From NCBI GenBank assembly GCA_026686845.1, contig JAIVEN010000022.1:29858001-29922000 (forward strand): a DNA stretch of 64,000 bases, in the 5' to 3' direction. The notes beneath the pieces are model-generated. The model searched no databases. It had not been told where the DNA came from and saw only the letters and a program-made list of their open reading frames with translations. Source of the DNA: Adenanthera pavonina. Lineage: Eukaryota; Streptophyta; Magnoliopsida; Fabales; Fabaceae. The translations under genes and the position numbers were made by a program. This document shows, piece by piece, positions 34,627-47,500 of the stretch (its first letter is position 1; every line of letters starts with the position of its first letter).

Positions 34627-36506
34627 CTTTATTCACACATTTACTGGATGATATCATAATTCATAGGCATCATAAAGCATACCTTTCATACTAGTTATCT
34701 TTTCTTTCCTTTCCTTTCCTTTTTTTGGATGAAAGTTCCATAGTAGCTTTCTATTTAAAGGTACCAAATGCAGTTTTGTCACACTATTATCAAGGTGCGA
34801 TAATAGTGTGAAGACTTAGTTAAACCGTAAGATTAAGGTTGTATTTTTGGAGCGTACGAATTTGTATGAGAATGTAACTGGGAACTCTCTTAAGCTATAA
34901 ATGTTGTTTATTTCGTGACTTATAATGTTTAGGTGTCAAAAGGTCACATGCTCATAGTAATTTAGTTCTCAGTATAGTTGTGTAACGTAGGTATATATGG
35001 ATGGTAAAAATTATGCTAGGGAAACTTCCTCTTAATTGCAATTTGACTCAACGCAAATCTAGAATGTATAGTTGATATTATTGAATTAATGATTATGGGT
35101 GAATCAGGCATTAGAGTTTTTCATTATTTCTCTTTCCTCAAAAGTCAGACAGAAGCACCGTGATGATACTTGAGGACGCACTGTTTTGACTTTGAGATGT
35201 TTACTTACGGTAGGAAAAATCCCTTTCTTTACGATTAATTTCATTCTTTCACGCATTCAAGAGATCAATAATCATTGTATTTGTCAATCTTTTCAGCAGA
35301 TTTCAAATATAGACTGGCGGCAATCGCTGTCCCGTGGAAGGTGAAGTAGGATTTTGATTGATGTATATCGATCATTGGCTTCAAGTTTCGTGGAGGATGA
35401 CATCATTCAATTCAACTTTTGCGCCATGCTTTGTCGTATAAGACTTTAATTTAATGTTCATTTTGACATGCATGGTGTGGTCCAGGATCAAAGTTACGTA
35501 TGTCATGCAGTGAAAAGCTGGCTTTTAGGGATACAAGTTATCGTAATTCTCCTGATCCCTAATCTCTGATTGGAAGTGAAGAAGGAGATTACTTCCTCCA
35601 TTACAACTAAACCAAGCGTGCGGCAACTGGCAACTTCCAACTACGCAGAAACATCTTGCTTAATTACTAATTGTTAAATGAAGCCAAGGAGTCTCTTTCA
35701 CAAGTAAAATCACAATATTAAATTAACTTTTTCTTCCCACTGGTGGCAAAGCTTAATTATTAAATTTTTTGTATATATTATTATTAAATAAAATGACAAA
35801 TGAATTACCAAATCTTGTCACCGTCCCCCGACACAATGTATATCCATCCATGTTTCGTTACACTTTTGCTTTCTAATTGGTAAAACAAGTAATGTTGAGG
35901 TTTGAACACACTAAAACGTCATTTTGACTTTGCTAGGCTTGCAATGACGGTCACATCTTCGTCCCCAAGTATTTTGTCTTCATACTTTGTAGCCACACGT
36001 TTCTCCTACTTCTATCCATTACTTTTGTTTCTTTGCCCCTCTGAGCCAGCATATACATTATTATTGTTTATTTTGATTTTTTTCCCCTTTTACTAATAAA
36101 GATCCAAGACTTGAAACAAAAACCGGTTAAATGAAATTATTTTATGAAGATTCAATTGCAGTCTATTTGATAAGTGTTGGAAGCTTTGAGAAGCGCTTTT
36201 GGTAGATATAATTAATCACATTTGCAACATTAGGATATTATTTGGAGAAGCATTTAAAAATCATGATATACTGAGATTTTAAAATTACTACATATTTTTG
36301 CAAAAGTGAAATTTTCTTATAAAGTTATTACTCAGTTAGTTTTCTTATTTTAGTCATTTCTAAATGTAACTTGTTATTATAAATTAAAAATTAATAATTA
36401 TGTTTTCATAAATTTCAATTTTTTTAATTTAATTTATTCTTATAATTGAAACTTCATCAATTATTGTTGAAAATTCTATGAACATGATTAATCATACACA
36501 TAAGAC
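34627..36506. other. Spacer, no gene seen
   Basis: About 35140-35650 is less AT-rich but has no long frame. Nothing is supported as a gene. Confidence 0.4.
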
Positions 36507-36514
36507 TTTTTTAT

Positions 36515-36854
36515 AGAGCCAGCAATATTGGATAAACCTGACGTGCCAACCCGTTTAACCCGATGAAATTAGTGGGTTATACTTTAAAAATGGAAGCCTA
36601 AGTTTTATTTTTATTTTTTAAATATTAAAAAATACATATTATTTTATTAATTAGTACTATATAAATTAAAAATTTTAAATATTATATTAATTTTTTATGA
36701 ATGATGGTGATAATTAGTTGTATTAATTTAAATAATTATATAAAAAATTAAAAAAACATGAAATTTTTTTTAAAAAATATGGGCCCACACCCCTTAAAGC
36801 TTAGACTTAAGAAGTGAAGTCCATTTATTGGGTTGATCCATTTTGTCAGCTTTA
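36515..36854. mobile_element. hAT-like non-autonomous element (AGAGCC family), short copy
   Basis: Flanked by the identical 8-bp duplication TTTTTTAT (36507-36514, 36855-36862). Ends AGAGCCAGCAATATTGG and ATTTTGTCAGCTTTA are imperfect inverted repeats. The AT-rich middle matches that of the element at 44024, including an ATTAAAAAATACATATTATT block. The AT-rich duplication alone would be weak; the shared interior makes the call firm. Confidence 0.72.
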
Positions 36855-36862
36855 TTTTTTAT

Positions 36863-37370
36863 CCAATTACTAATAACAAAAAATAAATTATCAAAATGTT
36901 ACAAATTAAAATATATTTACCCAAATGTTATAATTTTGGGACCACAACTTTTTCTGTTACATTTTACAAAAGTAATAATCGTATTATGCTAGAATAATTT
37001 TACCGGACTAACATACACCCGATTTCTAATTTTTTGAACTTAAGGAGACTGACATTCGCATCAGTGACGCTAGTGTCAAGCAACAACATAGGAATGTTGA
37101 CTGAGGCATTTTGACCACTATTTACTAGCTTTAAAAAAATAAAAATAGAATGCTTCTGATAAAAAAAAATAAAGTGCTATATTGGTACCAACAATACGGA
37201 GTTCTTCTTTCTTCACAACCAGATATAGACTTTCGTATTTTTCAATAATTTTCTTAAACCTCTTGCAACCCTCCCCTAACCCCTGTCAATTCATTTAGTC
37301 CCCTTTTTCCCTCATTCATTCCCCCTCCCCGCCCACACACACACTTTCTCACACACGGATCCGGTTTCTC
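36863..37370. other. Spacer, no gene seen
   Basis: AT-rich, then C-rich with an (AC)n run near 37333-37343. No frame. Confidence 0.4.
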
Positions 37371-37423
37371 TGCTCTCAAAACTGCAGCAAATAGCAGCAC
37401 TTGCTTCTGCTGTTTTGAGAGCA
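37371..37423. other. 53-base hairpin with 12-bp perfect stem base
   Basis: TGCTCTCAAAAC (37371-37382) pairs exactly with GTTTTGAGAGCA (37412-37423); after one mismatch GCAG pairs with CTGC. The loop side is GC-mixed. It lies next to an AT-rich inverted repeat and a hAT element, so it may be a piece of an older palindromic element. Confidence 0.65.
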
Positions 37424-37433
37424 GGATCATTCA

Positions 37434-37594
37434 TATGGTACAGATTTTATATTATTTTTTTATTTTTATTATTAAATATTATTTTTTTAAAATTTTACTC
37501 TTAAGAAATTATTTTTATTTTATTTTTTATTTTTTTAAATTAAAAAATATTAAAATTAAAAAAATATTATGTAAAAAATCTGTACTATCCAAAA
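37434..37594. repeat. AT-rich inverted repeat with GTACAGATTTT ends
   Basis: The left arm starts GGTACAGATTTTATATTATT and the right arm ends AAAAAATCTGTACTATC; the outer ~28 bases pair with few mismatches. The interior is almost only A and T. Non-coding, MITE-sized. Confidence 0.55.
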
Positions 37595-37615
37595 TTGTTC
37601 GAAACGGTCCAGAAC

Positions 37616-38112
37616 AAGGTATTAAAAACCGGACCGGTCATTGAACCGGATGAGGCAACGGTTCAAGGTTCAATGGTCGGACCGGGGTCGGACCGGTTGT
37701 GAATAAATTAATATATTTTTAATAATATAGTTAATTAATATTCTATTTTCATATTATTTGTTAGGTAAATTTATCATTATGTATCATAATAATACTTATA
37801 ACATATTATAATATAGAAAGAAAAAAATTTATACTAAAAATAATACTACTTAGTTCTAAAAATAATGTTATTTTATTTTAAAAAAATATTTTAAAAAAAA
37901 TTAAAAAATTTAAAAAAAAAAAGAAAATCAGGACCGGTTCAACCCGGTTTTGGACCGGTTTTACATCGATTTTTGACCGGTTTGACCGGTTCTTGACCGG
38001 TTCCCACCGGTTCTGAGACCACCCGGTTTTTAGCTACTTCCGGACCGAACCAGGGGCCGGTTCCCGGTCGGACCGGTCGAACCGGCCGGTCCGGTCTGAT
38101 TTTTTATACACT
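37616..38112. mobile_element. hAT-like element dense in ACCGGT palindromes
   Basis: Flanked by an exact 8-bp duplication TCCAGAAC (37608-37615, 38113-38120), the size made by hAT transposases. Ends AAGGTATTAAAAACCGGACC and, inverted, AGTGTATAAAAAATCAGACC are similar. Both terminal regions carry about ten copies of ACCGGT, often as GGACCGGTT; the middle is AT-rich. Length 497 bp, non-coding. Confidence 0.82.
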
Positions 38113-38232
38113 TCCAGAACCTCTATTTCGGCAGCAGAGGATCCATTTCTCTCACACATATTATTTCTAAATAAATAAATATTTAAATAACACTAACATT
38201 AATATAGTACAATAATAGTAACAGCTAAGGTT

Positions 38233-39720
38233 AAGGTTATAAAGACTGGATCAGATTGACCAGTTGAACTGGAATCTCGTATTTGGTCTAGTTTAGAATA
38301 AAAACTAATTTAGGATGCATGAAAATTGGTCTTGAATCGGTTAACCCGAGCTTAAACCGGTGGAAACCGAGAAAACTGACAGGTTAACCCGTTCATGCAT
38401 TTAAAGATGATAGCGTAGGAAGCAGAGCATCTATAAGAAAGAAAAAGGAAGGAAAAGGGGGAAAGAAAAGATGAAGAAGAAAGAGGTATGTTACGTCCAA
38501 GGACGTGTAAGACGCATAGTAGAAGTTGTTGGTATCATAGCATCGAGAATGCAAGGGAGATATGACGAAGTATAAATGTCACTCTTCATTCACTTCAAAT
38601 TGCAGCACAGGCATCGCAGCACCTAGATGATGATTTTGTTTGAATAGAGGTCTTGTGAGAAAGAATAAGAAACTAGCGTCTATGGCAAAGATGAAGAGAC
38701 TGAGGAGAAGCCAAAGAAGACTCTGTTTTTTTTAAAATGCATCTGATAGATAGACGAAGGAGATGAAGAGATCGAGGGAGGCATTCTTTCAACTTTGGGA
38801 AAAAAAACAACTGCAGCTCATGTTTTTTTAATTTTCGACCCATTAGCAGCTGTGCATAGGATGTGCTGCTGCCAACGCCCAACTATTGCCTTCTATAATC
38901 ATTGCCTATGCCTATGCCTATTCCTATGTCTATGCAAACTGTCATCACGTGCTCCAAGTAAACCTACTGACAATGTTCATAACAATTTTTGGAAAAATTA
39001 AAAAGCAATTTTTTTTAATGTTGAGAGTTTTAATTTTGTAATTTGACATGATATAGACGTTAGAAGGAGCAGGCTTCCACATTTTTTTCAGAATTAAATA
39101 TCTTCCCAATCTAAATATTTAAATGATTTGCTCCTTTTTATTATCCTTATGCACGGGTATCTATTTTTTTCCTATTTTTTTTATAAATTATTTTTAATTA
39201 ATTTATACGTATTAAATGGTTAAAAGTAATTTAAATTTTTAAATTTTATTAAATTTACTATAATTTTATAATATTATGCTCATTAATTATAATATATGTT
39301 ATTTATATTTTTCTTAATTCCTCTTCAACATAACTTGTAATGAGAGATAAAGATGAAAAATACATTTAATATTTAAAATATGACCTATATTTTGTATACA
39401 TGAATTCTTTTATAAATTATTTTATAATAAGAAACTGATGGAGTATTATTTTAGATCTTTTATTTTATTTCAAAACTATTTACAAATCTTTTTATATTCT
39501 CTCTATTTACATTAATTACTTAAAGCTTCCTTAATCTATTTGAAAGAAGAAAAAAATTAGTTATAGCTAATAATTATAAAGTGCAATTAGTGAAAGCGTT
39601 TTTGGGAAAATTTTTTAAAATATTAATTTAATTATGACTAGTCCAATCCCGGTTAAACCATTAAACCTTAAACCAGTTCCTTAACTGGTCCAATAATCGA
39701 TCTGGTTTTCTTCACATTGA
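38233..39720. mobile_element. Longer, worn relative of the ACCGGT element
   Basis: The left end has AAGGTTATAAAGACTGGATC, then GACCAGTTGAACTGG and ACCGG pieces (to 38400). The right end has GGTTAAACC and ACTGGTCC pieces near 39640-39720. These look like decayed terminal regions of the family at 37616. The interior includes a GC-mixed stretch at 38410-38960, with a short CCTATG-type hexamer repeat near 38905-38935 and no recognised gene. No target duplication was found. Confidence 0.4.
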
Positions 39721-40609
39721 TAAATACTAAATTATTTAAAAAATAATATGTATAATGTATTTATATGTAATATTAATTAGTATATATTTAAAGAAATAAT
39801 TTGAGTATCTAAATATTTAAGAAATATTAATACTAACTTATTGCTTGTACAAGTTTTTTCTTTATTGAGCATATTTAAAAGATGAAATATTATTTATTAA
39901 ATTATTATTATTATTTTTAATTATACTTCTCTAGTCCTCTTTATAAGAGATTTTTGGGAAAAGTGTTTTATTCCTTTTTATACAAAACAAACTACCATTG
40001 TTTCATACACTTAATGATCAATTTCTTTTATATTTTTCCTCCATGATGAATATCTTACTCACCAAACAGTCCATTTTACTCAGTTAAATATGTACATCTC
40101 TAGAAAGAATTTTGGTATTGTTATATATTAATTACATTTAATTGAAGTTAATCATTTGTTTTGGTTTTGATAAATTAATTATTTATTTCTTATAAAAAAG
40201 ACCATAGTAACTATTTTATATTTCTTTATATAAAAAACATATGAAAGAATATATAATTTTCATCATTACAATTGATCTCTTTTCTTCTTCATCTTAAAAA
40301 GATTATATACAAAAAAGGAAAATTTTTAATCAGGTAATGTATTTAATGATTCATGAAAACTATCGTTTTAGCTTAATTAAGTCTCATTTTTCTTTTATAT
40401 TTAAGAATTTTTTGAGTTATTGTTGACAATATAGTTAATACTCTGTCTTTAACAGGGTCAGATTAAATTGAAATATGATGTTTAGACTAGTACAATTAAT
40501 TAAGTAAACAAAAAAATAATGTCCTGACTTATATATAATCTTTATATGAATGGTAGGTTAAAATATTTTATTAAATAATTGTTAATCTTATTAAAATTAT
40601 ATATATCTA
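39721..40609. other. AT-rich spacer, nothing recognised
   Basis: No supported frame. Confidence 0.5.
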
Positions 40610-40906
40610 CTCCCTCCAGTCCCTATTATAGGGTGTTATTTAGAAAACTTGTTTGGTTCAAAATATAAGATGTTAAGTAATAAATTTAATTTTAATCTCA
40701 ATTTTGCCCCTATTGAATACTTTCATTACAAGTCTCAATTAACTTCTCTCCTCCTACCATCATTATTAATTTAATGTATTTTTATTCTCTCCTTAAGGAC
40801 AAAATGGGAATGTCAAAATTTTTTTTCATCAATTTTAGACAGTAATCAACTTTTCTTAATCCACGTGCGGTAGTTAAAAATATCTTATAATAAAGACCGG
40901 AGAAAG
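40610..40906. mobile_element. Stowaway-like MITE (family B)
   Basis: Ends CTCCCTCCAGTCCCTATTAT and, inverted, CTTTCTCCGGTCTTTATTAT, flanked by TA (40608-40609, 40907-40908). 297 bp, non-coding. Related copies are at 59938 and 62424. Confidence 0.82.
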
Positions 40907-40908
40907 TA

Positions 40909-42881
40909 TATATATAAACTCAGTCACATTGAGACGGTATAAGGGTGAGACTAGCTAATATGAATAATGATTAGGGTTCAAATCCTCGTTATGTAATAAA
41001 AGGACAAAGTCATATATATGTGTGTGTGTGTGTCTAGATATAAGATGGCTATTACAAGCTTGTCTAAATAATACAGATTTTGGCAATATAAATCTTAAGT
41101 CATATTTAATAAAAATGTAAGTCATATTTTGGCAATATGTATCATGGAAACATATTAGAGCTGTATGATAGTCATAGCTCTTAAGTCATAACTTTTGAAA
41201 AATGAGACAGATGGCAAAAAGTGGAAGCATTTTCTGTGAGAACTTTTAGTTTCAACCTTTGCTATGAGAAATCAGACCGACCAAAAATTCAGTTAATTCA
41301 GACTTCACTATCATGAACCCTCATGTTCAAACTTTCCGGCCACTTAATTAACCTTAATTAAGTTTTTACTCTTTCTTAATTTCTCCTGCTTCACCACTTA
41401 AGCGGACATGTCTCATTTGTTTGAAGTATTTGTCACTTTCGATCTCCCAATTAATGTGTTGCACGATCTTATGGTGTAATATGAGACTTTTATAATTAAA
41501 TTAGTGGGGAAAGCTAGAATTCAACTGTGATTATCCTCCATCAAATTATCACTTTCAATTTCCCCCCAGTTTCAAAGTGAACAAGCCTTTGTCACCTCAT
41601 TACAATTAATAGAGGGTGAAGTTTTATTTTTTTTAAAAAATATTTTTAACTAGAACAACCCTCCTGCAATGAAAGGGGTTTTTAATTTTTTATGTAATTA
41701 TGTGATATTTGATACCACTGGATCACATTTAAGTATTATCAAACTAAAAAAAATAGTTCTTCCAACACATTTTTTTATTCACAAAACTCAAATTTAATAC
41801 TTAAGAGATATAAAGTCTTTACCATTCAAGTCAACTATTGGGAATGGGGTTTTTAAAACAATTGAAAAGAAAGATTAAAAAAGACTTGTGTCTTTAAATT
41901 ACTCCCTTACCATTAAACAATTGTGAAAAGCTTTTTTTTTTTTTTAATTTACTCTATAAGATCCTCTTAGAAGATCTCATGTATTTATTACAAAAGGTAT
42001 TTGCAAAATTTAGTAATTTCAAAAATTGACATTGTTAGTTTTAACTTTCTCTAAGTATTAATGTAAAATAGAGATTAGTGACTTTTGTTTTGAAAATATT
42101 ATAATATTTTTTTATAAAATTAATATTTTGAACTAATTTTAACTATCTGTTTTAATATTTGTGATTTAGTTAAATTACTCTTTTCAGAAGGACAGGGGAG
42201 TATTGTATTCAAGGAAAAAATAAATAAAAAGAAAGAAACACCACTCCCCAAATTTGACCAAAATCCCGTTATTGACACATCGGAACAAGCCAAGTGTCAT
42301 TAAGTGCTTTTTTGGGATATCACCCATAAGTAATTATGAAAAGAAATAATTATTTATGGGAGAGATTATCTCAAATAAATTCTTAAATTCTTGTAAAGGA
42401 AATTATTTTTTTTATTTATGATAATCATTTATCCTTTTATAATAACTTATTTTACTTTTTTTTTCTCATTATCTATCCAATAATCACTTAAACTATTAAA
42501 ATTTAAACAAATTTTTTTTTTCAAAATCACTTATTGTGTAAAAATATTTAAATACAAATCACTTTCTAAAATATAATATTAATTAGTATATATTACTAAA
42601 AATATTTATTAGATTATTTTTCTGTTCCTGCCATAAGATCTTTAAAAAAAAAAAAGAAATCTTATTTTTCAAATATAAATTTAAAATAATATGAATGCAT
42701 GTTTCAAATATAATGCGCCTATTGTATTATAAATGATATATTTAATATAATTTTTCAAAAATATAGATGCATTATGGAATATAAGCCCTGGAAAGCACTC
42801 ACTCCACTCCGGTTCCCCTATATCAATTAATTATCCTTTCGATTATGTGGCTGCCATATATCCCCTCATTCCAAAATTAGA
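40909..42881. other. Spacer, nothing firm
   Basis: A B-box-like GGTTCAAATCC lies at 40975-40985 but no A box at proper distance. (TG)n microsatellite near 41019-41033. No gene. Confidence 0.45.
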
Positions 42882-44552
42882 GGCCCGCTTGGTTCATAGA
42901 ATTATTAAGAATAAATTGGAATAGAATGATTGGGAATGAGATGAAATAGAATCTTGTAAATTAAATTTTGTTTGGTTTACTATGAAAAAGATATAGGTAA
43001 CAACTTAAATTTGTTTGGTTGTACATAAGAAAATGATGGAATGAGGTGTGAATAATGTGTAAAAAGTCAGAATTGTCCCTAAGTAAAAATTTAGCCTAAT
43101 ATCAATAAAATTAAATACAAATAAAAACCAATTGGAATAGTTGGGAATGTAATGGATTAAAATATTGATGATCATAAATATGTTTATATTTAGTATGATA
43201 TTAAGATGGTTGGAATCAAATTTATTTTTTTATGCTTAATTAAATACAAATAAAAAATAAGAATACAGAAATACCCCTACTATTTTCCCATTCTCCTTCT
43301 CATCACAATCGCCGACCACCAAAATCACAGTTATGCTGGCACCCCTTCCTCCATCCTTCTTCAACCTCTTCCCTCTTATCTTAACAACAAACTAGATCCA
43401 ATAAAAAGAAGAACACATATTCAACGTTTAGGGGGAAAAATGAATCTGAGCTTGAGATGATGGGGATCAAGAAAAAATTCACACAGATCTAGCGGAGCTG
43501 ATAATGTCGACACTGGTGACCGAAATCAATGCCAAAGTCGATGGTGACCGAAAAAAGGACACAGATCTAGAAAAACATGATGGTAACTAAAATTGACGCT
43601 GGAGATGAAGAACACTGAGGGGGAAGGGAAGAAAGGATGATAATGTCAATATTGAAGCTAAAACCGAAGGCGAATATTGACTCCAAAGTGACGAACTTTA
43701 GCGATGGTGTCGGTGGAGGAGGAGAGGAGATGAAGCATCGGAAGGTGAAGGGAAGATGGCATTTCTCGTCCCATGGTCGTCTTAAACTCACTGGCAGCAG
43801 GATATCTCATTAATGACAATCTGCAAGTGACGGAGGTGTGATGACGAAGTTGAGGAAGGATGGTGGTCTGGCATTGATGACGGTTAAGGAAGGGTATAAT
43901 TGTACGGTTTAGGATTCCCATCACTGGGAATGAGGAAGGATGGGGTCTGGATCTGGAATTAGAACTCCCAATTTTTTCTGGAATGAGGAGTACCAATGGG
44001 AGATGACATTCCTCTCTTAAAACTAGAGCCGTCAAAATGGGTCAAGCCCGACGGACAGGCCCGAAAGGCCCAAAAAAATGAGCGGGCTTGAGCCTCAATT
44101 TCGGGAGTAAATACATAATCCAGGCTTTTTGAGCCCGGCCCGTTTAGGCCCGGCCTGTGGTGGGCCGGCCCGAAAGCTCGAGACTTTTTTCTTTTTCTTT
44201 TATTTTTGGTTTAAAATATTAAAAAATACATATTATTTTATTAATTAATTATATATAAATTATAAAATTTAAATATTATGTTAGTTTTTGATGAATTATG
44301 ATAATAATTAGTTATATTAATTTAAATAATTGTATAAAAAAATTTATTAAAAAACATAAAAAATATTAAAAAAATTAAAAAAAACCCGCGAGCCGGCCCG
44401 TAGGCCCGATCTCACGTGCTTGGACTTGAAAAATCAAGCCCATTTTTCAATTTGGACCAACCCAAATTAACAGATCTACTTACAACCAATCAAACAAATT
44501 TTTATTGGGAATAGAATACCCGTTCCTAGAAAATTGAACCAAACCTGTGTCC
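42882..44552. mobile_element. Tourist-like chimeric element with nested hAT insertion
   Basis: The left end GGCCCGCTTGGTTCATAGAA and right end TTGAACCAAACCTGTGTCC are imperfect inverted repeats. Inside are TTGGAATAG/TTGGGAATAG motifs near both ends, a GC-richer stretch at 43300-43990, and the hAT element at 44024-44478. The GC-rich stretch has frames on the - strand (43567-43791, 43658-44035) without domains. Structure resembles the element at 33896. No target duplication could be fixed. Confidence 0.5.
44024..44478. mobile_element. hAT-like element (TAGAGCC family), nested copy
   Basis: Ends TAGAGCCGTCAAAATGGGTC and, inverted, TAGATCTGTTAATTTGGGTT, flanked by CTTAAAAC (44016-44023) and CTTACAAC (44479-44486), an 8-bp duplication matching at 7 of 8 bases. 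The ends are rich in GGCCCG motifs; the AT-rich middle is shared with 36515-36854. 455 bp, non-coding. It sits inside the Tourist-like element and so is the younger of the two. Confidence 0.8.
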
Positions 44553-47500
44553 TAGGTTTTGCGTTCTCAAATTTGGCATTCCAATTCCGTGGCAGCCAAA
44601 TGCCGACAAAGCTGATTCCAAAATCTTCTTCTGCAAAAGTTATGCAGCATGCGTCAGTATCAGCAGTCTCTCCTGCCAAAACTGATGCTGCCTCCCTTCT
44701 TATTTTTTAATATTTAAATTTAAAAATAAAAAATAATTTTTTATAAATTTCTACTATTTTTTAATTTAAATATTATATAATAAAAATAGTATCTTTATAA
44801 TCATATAATTATACCGTTATCTATATTTTTTAAATAAAAGATAATCTTCCGTGTCACCTATCCCTACACAACATGCGCGGGCTAATAAGCTTTGTTTGTT
44901 CCCCCCACCAACGCCCCAAAATTTATTTTTTTAATGTTTATTTATTTATTTATTGGTAGATGTCTAGAAGATTTCCGATTTTGGAAAAGACACTTGTAAA
45001 AAAATATTTAGCACGAGCCAAGACTTAGCTATAAGGGGAGTTGAGAGTAAAAAAATATATGTTAATTAAATAAAAGTTTAAAGCGTAAATTATAAAACAA
45101 ATTGTAATATGTAACTAATGATATAAGAAAGTGAAGTTGGTATTTAATAAAGTAAAAGAGGGAGTGTACTTTGACATTTAACAATTTTATCTATTTTTAA
45201 AATAAAATATAAATTTTAGAGGGGTCAAATATACATAATTTCTATATAATATAAAAATTTTGTAAAAAAAATAAGTAATACAAAGTAAAAATAGAAAAAC
45301 TTATGGAAGCATGAGTCTCCATGTCTCCCTTTCCTGGGTATCTAGCATATTCGAGTAAATTTGTTGGAATAAATTTATCTTAGTAATTGGAAAAGCAGCC
45401 ACATGTACTATATAATAATAGTATGTGATACATGAAGATTGAAGGTGAGGGTGTAACGTAAGGTATATTTTTTTATTTAAAATTAGTATAAATAATAATA
45501 ATAACAATAATAAATGATCACATGAGATATTAACGCATGCACACGGTGAAACATGTGAGGCAGCAGCTGTGGATTTGAAGGTAGGGCAGTCAGTCGTCAA
45601 CTCACTATTAACTTTTCTTCCAATCAAAATAACCTCTCAGGCTCTCCTCTCGATATTTGTGGATCCCACCTTTTTCTGAACCCTACGTTATGATATGTTA
45701 ACTTCGTGTTTCGCCACGTCATTCCATGTGGTCTCCCACATTCACAAACGACCTTTTCACAATTTCTGGCAACGAAAGATCCTTCAATTCCTAGCTAACT
45801 CCTAATAATTTTGTTCAATTTTTTTTATGTTTAAATAAAAAATTACAGTGAAGCCCATGCATTTGTTAAAAATGGAAGATCTTAAGCCGTTTAACTCTTT
45901 ACATTTTGTATACTTTATGTAGATATTAATAATTGATATAAAAATTCACTTTATTGATAATTATGCTTCTCTTTCTTTCTGTCTTTGGTAACCAATTATA
46001 TATTCTTGCAAGCTCTCCAATTTGAACATGCTGTTATCTTTATATTATTTTTTAACACGTGTTAAGCTCGTATCGTGAAACTCATGTTGACCAGACCTAC
46101 TTTAAATTTTGAATTATACAATGACATATACGATTTAATTGTAGTATATTGACAAAATTGGGATGAAATGGTGAAACGACACCGTCAATGGTTCTCGGAT
46201 GTCTTTCCAAGAGGGTGACGCTTGATTTACAGGATAAATAAGGTGAGACATCAAATCTATCAGCTATCGTGGCCGATGAATGATCACAAGGTTCGACCTA
46301 TTTTGAATCTCTCATCATATGCACGGACTCAATTTCAAACCTGATTAATGAATAACAAAGACGAAATGAGTTGTAATTAATCTAATTATATCAAATTAAA
46401 TTAATTGAAGGCCAGGCAGGGGTGGGTACAATATATTTTTGGGGAAGAAAAAAAAAATATATATATATATCTGATAAGGCCAATGTCAATTAATTCGCAA
46501 TCAGATAAGGTTGGATCCTATTTACAATAAGAAAGACAAAACTGGGGGTAGATAGCAAACAGTTTTTGATATATGACGCGTTGAGATTTTCTTGCTAAGG
46601 CAGCAAAATGAAAACACACATATAAAGCAAACGCTAAATTCATTTACTCCCATTAAAGCAAACTTAAACATCACAAAGTTGTCATCTATTTTAACTAATA
46701 TCGTGTTTGTGTTTAACAAAATCTGTCGACCAAATAATTAACCAAACGTATTGCTTCTACTAGTTGTTGCAGTTGAGGGACGACCTGACTGGACTAAAAA
46801 TAGATAAGGCCAGATCCAATGCAATCTATTGGCTGGTGCCTACACCGTGTATATGTAGTTGACATCGATCATTAATCAATTCAGTCCATTCTTTCTACTT
46901 TTGTTATATATAATTCTTCAACAGCACAATATATACCTGCTCTCTCTTATATTTTTATTTTATTAAAATCAAATGATAAAAATAATGATAAAATGGATGG
47001 TAAGAGGTGTGTGTTGAGGTCAGGATTTATATAGCAAATAAAAAATTAAAGATAAAAATAACCAAATCATTACAAGTTAATTAGTCGGTGCAATTCAAAA
47101 ATTTATAAAAAAGAATTATATAAAATTATTAATTATTTATATATATATATATATAAATACATGTAAGTTTATGTGAGTTGGGTTTTGAGAGCTCATTAGA
47201 TTAGGGCAAATCTCAAAGCTCAAAGAGCATTTACAAAAATATTTATAAATTACTTATCAATGAGATCCTCATATTAATAATAAAATTTAAATTTACATCT
47301 TTATAAAGTATGAGTCACATCTTTGCTAATCGAACTAATCTTTGTTGGCCTAAAATTGTTAATTCTAAGCACCTATGTTCATCAATAAATTTAATTACAA
47401 TTTTTCAAAAACTGCAGTTGCATCACGCTTTCGCATACATGATAATATATTTGCAACACATTATTCTCAAGTTTAGTGTACATTAAAATACACACACGCA

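Noticed and set aside
40975..40985. B-box-like GGTTCAAATCC as a tRNA gene or SINE head
   Set aside because: The only A-box-like sequence is about 11 bases away, too close, and no cloverleaf could be drawn.
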